This document shows positions 1 through 4,285 of a stretch of DNA of 6,759 bases, in pieces. Every line of letters starts with the position of its first letter. Positions within the stretch are counted from its first letter, which is position 1. The notes under the pieces are model-generated. The model searched no databases. It was not told where the DNA came from and worked only from the letters and a program-made list of their open reading frames with translations. Source of the DNA: an uncultured bacterium (GTDB lineage: Bacteria > Cyanobacteriota > Vampirovibrionia > Gastranaerophilales > Gastranaerophilaceae); contig CACXAK010000085.1 in NCBI GenBank assembly GCA_902765655.1, positions 1 to 6,759 of the forward strand, given 5' to 3'. The position numbers and the translations under genes were made by a program.

Positions 1-300
1 TGCCTTCATCTCACAGATAAAATATGTTCATTATTTGATTTTATCGGAAAAAATTTGGAACTTGAATATGTAAATAAAGCTTTGCGATATCTGAACAAAC
101 CTGAAATAACAGTTAATCTTATTTCAAAAACAATATTTATGAGTTTGCTAAGTACAATAGTAGTAGGTTTAAGCTTACCGATAAGAAGTATATGCTGCAC
201 TCTTTGGTATAACACCTTATCCTCAATAAAAGGGAACTGTTCGGAAGCAAAACCTAAAAAGCAAAAACGCACAAAAAAAGATGAAGTATCGGAAGAATAG
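1..300 (+). CDS. C-terminal part of a probable integral membrane protein (5' end off window)
   Basis: The reading frame is open from base 1 to a TAG stop at 298-300, so this is the last 99 codons of a longer gene; a TTG at 55 could serve as a start but there is no reason to prefer it. The visible part has a hydrophobic segment (FMSLLSTIVVGLSLPI, then RSICCTLWYNTL) followed by a polar, lysine-rich cytosolic tail (KPKKQKRTKKDEVSEE). A last membrane helix ending in a proline and a 'TLWYNTL..IKG' sequence resembles the end of multi-helix membrane proteins of the YciC/glycerophosphodiester-phosphodiesterase membrane-domain kind, where a 'tLlYyDlR.rkeg' sequence follows the last helix. That resemblance is recalled, not searched. 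It lies two bases upstream of the next gene and so is probably the first visible gene of the rph operon. Function unknown. Confidence 0.6.
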   Translation, partial: CLHLTDKICSLFDFIGKNLELEYVNKALRYLNKPEITVNLISKTIFMSLLSTIVVGLSLPIRSICCTLWYNTLSSIKGNCSEAKPKKQKRTKKDEVSEE

Positions 301-302
301 AA

Positions 303-533
303 ATGTTCATTTGTAAAAACTGCAAATCAATAGATAAATTTGAACTGATGTTTTCTCCTGATTATATGGGAGACAAGAATTTTTCACAGAAATATAACGA
401 AAATGGGGATATTGAAATAACAGTTGACGGATATGTTTTTATTCCTGATTTACAGTTTATGAATGAACACGCAGTCTGCCGCTACTGCGGACAAATTTAC
501 ACGTGGGATTATGAATACAGGAGAGATATATGA
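303..533 (+). CDS. Small protein with two CxxC pairs (putative zinc ribbon)
   Basis: A 76-residue protein with CKNC at residues 4-7 and CRYC at 59-62. Two CxxC pairs in one small domain are the usual ligand set of a zinc ribbon, so a structural zinc ion is likely, though this is inferred. There is no signal peptide or membrane segment, so it should be cytosolic. The middle is acidic and aromatic, and the end (WDYEYRRDI) is charged. The start is supported by GGAAG at 291-295, seven bases before the ATG. The stop overlaps the rph start in an ATGA (530-533), which suggests translational coupling. The 52-residue loop between the two pairs is long for a classical ribbon. No specific family is recognised; a nucleic-acid or protein interaction role beside rph is possible but unproven. 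Confidence 0.72.
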   Translation: MFICKNCKSIDKFELMFSPDYMGDKNFSQKYNENGDIEITVDGYVFIPDLQFMNEHAVCRYCGQIYTWDYEYRRDI

Positions 534-1237
534 GATTAGAAAACAGAGAAAATAATCAAACAAGAGAAATTAAATTTACCACAAATTATACAAAACATGC
601 TTTGGGTTCAGTATTGGTTGAATTTGGCGATACAAAGGTCATTACAACTGCAAGCGTAGAAGAAGGGAAACCAAAATGGATGGATAAAGAAGACACTCGT
701 GGATGGCTGACAGCAGAGTATTCACTTTTACCATCTTCAACATCTACTAGATGCCAAAGAGAAAGGACAAAGATTTCAGGCAGAACACAGGAAATTCAAC
801 GACTCATTGGCAGAAGTTTAAGAGCTTGTGTTGATTTGGCAAAGATGTCTGATATAACAATAACAATAGATGCAGACGTAATTCAGGCAGACGGGGGAAC
901 AAGAACTGCAAGTATTTGCGGCGGTTATGTCGCATTGTGTGAAGCTGTAAAAAAATTACTTGCTGAAGGAACACTAAAACAAAATCCTATAATTGAGCCA
1001 ATCGCAGCAATTTCTGCAGGCATAATTGACGGGGAAGTCAAACTCGATCTTAACTACGAAGAAGACTCACACGCTCAGGTTGATTCAAATGTTGTATTAA
1101 CAAAAAGCGGAAAAATCATTGAATTTCAAACAACAGCAGAAGGAGAGCCGTATGAATACGAGCAAATGCTTAAAATTTTTGAAGTTGCAAAGAAAGGAAT
1201 AGAAGAAATTATTGAAAAATATCCGATTTTGGAGTAA
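530..1237 (+). CDS. rph: Ribonuclease PH (tRNA nucleotidyltransferase)
   Basis: RNase PH is a phosphate-dependent 3'-5' exoribonuclease that trims the 3' ends of tRNA precursors and other RNAs, releasing nucleoside diphosphates; it works as a hexameric ring in the cytosol. The 235-residue protein has the full family length. Visible motifs are GSVLVEFGDTKV (26-37), GWLTAEYSLLP (58-68), GRTQEIQRLIGRSLR (84-98, with the phosphate-binding arginine), the core DADVIQADGGTRTAS (114-128), and LDLNYEEDSHAQVD (172-185), whose D179 and D185 match the catalytic aspartates. The segment RERTKISGR is about two residues shorter than the E. coli-type RE..KGK..GR. The N-terminal RPDGR-like motif is degenerate (RLENR), and the usual VQGTAE is FQTTAE. 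Translation starts at an ATG coupled to the upstream stop, with AGGAG at 519-523. The usual partner gene rdgB is not next door. Confidence 0.96.
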   Translation: MRLENRENNQTREIKFTTNYTKHALGSVLVEFGDTKVITTASVEEGKPKWMDKEDTRGWLTAEYSLLPSSTSTRCQRERTKISGRTQEIQRLIGRSLRACVDLAKMSDITITIDADVIQADGGTRTASICGGYVALCEAVKKLLAEGTLKQNPIIEPIAAISAGIIDGEVKLDLNYEEDSHAQVDSNVVLTKSGKIIEFQTTAEGEPYEYEQMLKIFEVAKKGIEEIIEKYPILE

Positions 1238-1246
1238 ATTGTACAT

Positions 1247-1546
1247 ATGAAAAAACTTTTTGTGTTTAGTCTTTTTGTCGCTTTATTGATTTCTTTGGGT
1301 GTTTGCGCTAAAACAAAGAATGAAAAAACGGAAGTGAAAACAACTGACGGAACAGTTATAAATACTGTTACAGCAAAAAAAATATCAGCTTCAAAAAACA
1401 AGGATGATTCGTTAAAAAAACACAGAAAAAACAGAAAACAATATCTCAGATACATAAAAAAAATTAACAACGCGAAAGATAAAAAACGTTTGAAAGAACG
1501 CAATCTGGAATTTTATAACGAAAGATTAGGAGAGAACCAAGAATGA
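1247..1546 (+). CDS. Small basic exported protein of unknown function
   Basis: A 99-residue protein with an N-terminal signal peptide: MKK, then a hydrophobic core over residues 4-19, with likely signal peptidase I cleavage after A21 (VCA|K). The mature part of about 78 residues is very polar. A Thr/Val-rich stretch (TTDGTVINTVTAKKI) is followed by a strongly basic, probably helical region (KKHRKNRKQYLRYIKK, then KDKKRLKERN). It has no cysteine after the signal peptide. It starts nine bases after the rph stop; the nearest purine-rich site, GGAG at 1231-1234, lies inside the end of rph with a rather long 12-base spacing. Its stop overlaps the next start (ATGA, 1543-1546). The basic mature part suggests binding to an acidic surface such as envelope polymers, lipid or nucleic acid; this is inference. 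No family recognised. Confidence 0.75.
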   Translation: MKKLFVFSLFVALLISLGVCAKTKNEKTEVKTTDGTVINTVTAKKISASKNKDDSLKKHRKNRKQYLRYIKKINNAKDKKRLKERNLEFYNERLGENQE

Positions 1547-1923
1547 AAAAATTAGCAGTATCATTAATCGCAGTAGCTATTTTAGCAATCGGAGCACCAT
1601 CATTTAGTGCAAATGCATTTACAAATGCATTAAACAAAACATCAAACGCTATTACTAACACAGCAAACAAAATTACTAAAGCTGAAAATGATGCATTAAA
1701 AGCTCAAGAAGATGCTCAAAAAGCTGCAGAAAAAAGACAAAAAGAAGCTCAAAAAGCAGCTGAAAAAAGACAAAAAGAATTAGAAAAACAACAAAAAGCA
1801 AGAGAAAAAGCAATTGCTGACCAAAAAGCAGCGTACCAAAAATCTGTAAATGAACAAAAATCATTCTGGAACAGCCAAAAAGAATTTTGGAGAAATGCAT
1901 TTACATTTGGCAGCAAAAAATAA
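1543..1923 (+). CDS. Exported coiled-coil / amphipathic-helix protein
   Basis: A 126-residue protein with a clear signal peptide (MKKLAVSLIAVAILAIGAPS), cleaved most likely after A25 (ANA|F). The mature part is almost entirely predicted helix. Residues 28-55 run in seven-residue steps with Asn at 28, 35, 42 and 49. Residues 58-79 are two copies of the 11-residue unit AQKAAEKRQKE. A Lys/Gln/Glu-rich stretch follows. The tail holds two heptads, QKSFWNS and QKEFWRN (105-118), before NAFTFGSKK. No cysteine, no anchor. AGGAG at 1528-1532 supports the start, which overlaps the upstream stop. It is the last gene before the terminator. Codons are strongly A-ended (AAA, CAA, GCA), which may reflect high expression. 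A periplasmic or surface structural role, or membrane contact through the FW pairs, is possible; no known family is recognised. Confidence 0.8.
   Translation: MKKLAVSLIAVAILAIGAPSFSANAFTNALNKTSNAITNTANKITKAENDALKAQEDAQKAAEKRQKEAQKAAEKRQKELEKQQKAREKAIADQKAAYQKSVNEQKSFWNSQKEFWRNAFTFGSKK
1714..1779 (+). repeat. Tandem 33-bp repeat coding for AQKAAEKRQKE twice
   Basis: Two adjacent 33-base units (1714-1746 and 1747-1779) encode the identical 11-residue sequence AQKAAEKRQKE. They differ only at synonymous positions (GCTGCA in the first against GCAGCT in the second). An 11-residue period gives three helical turns, so the repeat keeps a continuous amphipathic stripe on a helix. Confidence 0.9.
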
Positions 1924-1943
1924 CAGATTTTTATATCTTATAT

Positions 1944-1978
1944 AAAAAGGTCGAATTTTTATTAATTCGGCCTTTTTT
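1944..1978 (+). terminator. Rho-independent terminator of the rph operon
   Basis: A 14-base-pair stem pairs 1944-1957 with 1964-1977 (AAAAAGGTCGAATT with AATTCGGCCTTTTT). It has one G-T wobble, a six-base loop, and a run of six T at 1973-1978. It begins 20 bases after the stop of the coiled-coil gene, so it ends the five-gene unit and insulates the synthase gene that follows. Confidence 0.92.
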
Positions 1979-1979
1979 G

Positions 1980-1988
1980 TGCTAATAT
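1980..1988 (+). promoter_or_regulatory. Possible extended -10 promoter for the synthase gene
   Basis: TGCTAATAT fits an extended -10 element (TGn followed by a hexamer matching TATAAT at 4 of 6 positions). There is no good -35; the region 17 bases upstream is the terminator loop. Transcription would start near 1995, leaving a leader of about 22 bases before the ATG at 2017. Since the previous unit is terminated just upstream, a promoter is needed here, and this is the best candidate seen in the short gap. Confidence 0.3.
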
Positions 1989-2016
1989 AGAATGGTTGAT
2001 AACGGATATAAATAGC

Positions 2017-3657
2017 ATGATGATTCAGAACAATATACAAACAGTATCAGGTGCAAAGGCAATAATAAAAGCCCTTGAATCTATCGGAACAAACACAATT
2101 TTTGGCTACCCCGGCGGAATTGTGCTAAAACTTTACGATGAATTGTATAATCAGTCAAATATAAAGCATATATTGATGCGTCACGAACAAAGTGCCGTTC
2201 ACGCAGCAGAGGGCTATGCCAGAGTTTCGGACAAATGTGGGGTAGTACTTGTTACATCAGGTCCAGGGGCTACTAACACAATTACTGGTATTGTTAATGC
2301 ATATTTAGATGGTTATCCGTTGATAGTTTTAACAGGGCAGGTAGATAAGAATTTAATAGGCAAAGATGCTTTTCAGGAAGCAAATATATGCGACATGGTT
2401 AAATCTTGCACTAAAGCAGCTTTTCAAATTACAGATGCGAATGATATTGAGAAAATTATTACTAAGGCACATGATATCGCAATGTCAGATAAAAAAGGCC
2501 CTGTACTAATTGATATGTCTAAAAATATATTTACTCAAAATATAGAATTAAAAAATAAAGAAAAACAAAACAAAGGGAACAATCTGACTTGTTCAATAGC
2601 CACAGCTGAAAGGATTTATACAAAAATAATAAATTCTAAAAAACCGCTTATAGTAATTGGCGGGGGGGTAAATCATTCTAAATGCTATAATGAATTAACT
2701 GAATTTATTAAAAAAAATAATATTCCAGCAGTTTCAACAATGATGGGACTTGGGGCTTATGGTTCTGAAAATGAGAATTATATCGGAATGATTGGAATAT
2801 TTGGGGATGAAAGCGCAAATGAAGCATTGCGCCAATCAGACTGCATTATTTCACTCGGGGCAAGATTCAATGACAGAATTACCTGTGTTCTAAAAGAACA
2901 TACTCTTGATAACAATGTTATTCAAATTGATATAAACGAGAATGAAATAGCAAGAAATTTCACACCTAAAGACTATGTTATATCTGATATAAGAGATTTT
3001 TTAAAGAAAATTAATAATTTTGGCAGTAATGAACATTCAAAGCAATTTGAGAAATGGAACAATAAAGCAAGAGAGCTTAAGAAATTAAATACTAAACCTC
3101 AAAAAATCTCAAATATGATACATTCATTTGAGGTAATCAAAAAACTTGATGAATATACAAAAAACAAATCGGTTATATTTACAAGCGAGGTAGGACAACA
3201 TCAACTTTGGGCAGTAAAGAATTTGGAATTAAGTAATAACAGAAAAATTTTGGTTTCAGGCGGTTCAGGCACAATGGGGTTTGGATTGCCTGCGGCGATT
3301 GGTGCAGCTGTTGCAATGCCGGATAAGACAATTGTTTGTATCACAGGTGACGGGTCACTCCAAATGTCTCTGGGTGAACTTGCTGTGTGCAATGAATACG
3401 GATTGAATATTAAAATCATATTATTAAACAACGGATATCTTGGGATGGTAAGGCAACTTCAGGAAAAGAATTGCCAAAAGAGATATTCTCAAACTAAACT
3501 TTCAAACCCTGATTTTGAAAAACTGACTCAAAGTTTCGGTATAGAAAGTATCAAAGTAAATTCAGTTTCAAATATTGAAAAAGCTTATGAAAAAGCTTTT
3601 TCAAACAATAAAACATTTCTCATAAATTTTGAAATTGAACCAATGGAAACAGTATAA
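2017..3657 (+). CDS. ilvB: Acetohydroxyacid synthase large subunit (acetolactate synthase), atypical
   Basis: Thiamine-diphosphate enzyme expected to condense two pyruvates to 2-acetolactate, or pyruvate with 2-ketobutyrate, the first common step of branched-chain amino acid synthesis. From ATG 2017 it has 546 residues; an in-frame TTG at 1996 would add seven, but GGA at 2004-2006 favours the ATG. Three domains are visible: the N-terminal cofactor-binding domain (about 10-175: YPGG 31-34, RHEQ with catalytic E57, SGPGATN 81-87, DAFQE 117-121), the central FAD-type domain (about 190-325: GARFNDR 281-287), and the C-terminal domain (about 375-520: GTMGFGLPAA from 418, GDGS 444-447, NNG 471-473, LGMVRQ 475-480). 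Oddities are L481 where the family has Trp, D110 for Pro, I261/F262 for Met-His, N285 for Asp, and an end at FEIEPMETV without the usual tail. No ilvN follows. It could be a true AHAS or a related acyloin-forming ThDP enzyme. Confidence 0.88.
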   Translation: MMIQNNIQTVSGAKAIIKALESIGTNTIFGYPGGIVLKLYDELYNQSNIKHILMRHEQSAVHAAEGYARVSDKCGVVLVTSGPGATNTITGIVNAYLDGYPLIVLTGQVDKNLIGKDAFQEANICDMVKSCTKAAFQITDANDIEKIITKAHDIAMSDKKGPVLIDMSKNIFTQNIELKNKEKQNKGNNLTCSIATAERIYTKIINSKKPLIVIGGGVNHSKCYNELTEFIKKNNIPAVSTMMGLGAYGSENENYIGMIGIFGDESANEALRQSDCIISLGARFNDRITCVLKEHTLDNNVIQIDINENEIARNFTPKDYVISDIRDFLKKINNFGSNEHSKQFEKWNNKARELKKLNTKPQKISNMIHSFEVIKKLDEYTKNKSVIFTSEVGQHQLWAVKNLELSNNRKILVSGGSGTMGFGLPAAIGAAVAMPDKTIVCITGDGSLQMSLGELAVCNEYGLNIKIILLNNGYLGMVRQLQEKNCQKRYSQTKLSNPDFEKLTQSFGIESIKVNSVSNIEKAYEKAFSNNKTFLINFEIEPMETV

Positions 3658-3689
3658 CCCCATTATTGGAATTAGGATAGTTATAAAAA

Positions 3690-3773
3690 ATGAATATACA
3701 AAAAATAAATGAAGTAAAAGAATTTTACTCTAAAAAACTGAACGCGAAAAGTAACAATAAAATAAATAAATAA
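3690..3773 (+). CDS. Possible 27-residue small ORF
   Basis: ATG at 3690 opens 27 codons to a TAA, giving a lysine/asparagine-rich peptide (MNIQKINEVKEFYSKKLNAK, then seven more residues). An AGGA at 3674-3677 lies 12 bases upstream, somewhat far. It sits 32 bases after the synthase stop and before the shared hairpin, so it could be cotranscribed with the synthase. It shows no similarity to an IlvN ACT-domain subunit. In such AT-rich DNA a chance ORF is quite possible; a remnant of a decayed gene is the other option. Confidence 0.25.
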   Translation: MNIQKINEVKEFYSKKLNAKSNNKINK

Positions 3774-3816
3774 ATACAAACCGTTTTTTACAAAGATAAT
3801 GAAAAAGCTAACAAAG

Positions 3817-3863
3817 AACATATAAAAAGCCCCAACTTTTACAAGTCGGGACTTTTATATGTT
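3817..3863. terminator. Imperfect bidirectional hairpin terminator between convergent genes
   Basis: Left arm 3817-3838 and right arm 3843-3863 pair around a four-base TTAC loop. The stem (ACATATAAAA-AGCCCC-AACTT against its near complement) has two mismatches and one bulged A, with about 19 paired positions. On the plus strand the stem runs into CTTTTATATGTT, and on the minus strand into CTTTTTATATGTT, so it can stop transcripts from either side. It lies between the plus-strand synthase unit and the minus-strand adhesin, whose stop is at 3875-3877. Confidence 0.75.
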
Positions 3864-3874
3864 AACGAAATGTT

Positions 3875-4285
3875 TTATTCTTTCACAACTTCTTTATATT
3901 CGTGACCAACATTTACGTTTAATGCTCTGTATTTGTATTCAGATTCATCTTGGTTGATAACAGTTGGAGATTCTCCAATTTTACCATTTTGAACTGTAAT
4001 ATTTATATCATTTTCAGCATTTATCAATGTCTTTTTAACACCGAAGTTCAAAACATCACCATCAATAACATTGATATTTACGTTTCTTTTTGCATTTATA
4101 TAATCGTCATAAACAGTTGCACCGATTACGACATCACCGCCATTTGTATCAATGTTTACATCATTATCTGCGAACAATTGACCTGAAACTTTGACCCCTT
4201 CAAATGAATCGTCAGAGATATCAATATCATTTTTTGCCTGAACAGATGCATCTTTATTGAAGAAAGTACCTGTTTCAGAAGTATT
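3875..4285 (-). other. C-terminal cap of the giant repeat protein (haemagglutinin-like repeat)
   Basis: Residues 807-942. The N-x-G-x-x-GLNI theme stops and a different short repeat appears: VQAKNDIDI, LFADNDVNI, INAKRNVNI, LINAENDINITVQNGKIG. Phrases of the kind 'A.ndInITvqnGkIG' are typical of haemagglutinin and LktA-type filamentous adhesins (family knowledge, not searched). The last 35 residues are acidic and aromatic (DESEYKYR, then GHEYKEVVKE) and may cap the beta-helix. Confidence 0.6.

Noticed and set aside
1247..1309. Lipobox in the small basic protein (LGVC at residues 17-20)
   Set aside because: Val just before the Cys is not an accepted lipobox residue; signal peptidase I cleavage fits better.
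1126..1503. Minus-strand open frame over the end of rph and the next gene
   Set aside because: Phe/Leu-rich shadow of lysine-rich plus-strand coding sequence, with no ribosome site or family similarity.
1676..1900. Minus-strand Leu/Phe-rich open frame opposite the coiled-coil gene
   Set aside because: It is the antisense of AAA/CAA/GAA-rich coding sequence and mimics a membrane protein by composition only.
1992..2015. Seven-codon leader peptide MVDNGYK before the synthase, as in ilv attenuators
   Set aside because: It has only one branched-chain residue and no following terminator/antiterminator structure; probably chance.
1996..2016. TTG start at 1996 for the synthase
   Set aside because: It lies at or near the predicted transcript start, has no clear ribosome site, and only adds seven residues without family similarity. 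ATG 2017 (or the adjacent ATG 2020) is preferred, though the TTG is not excluded.
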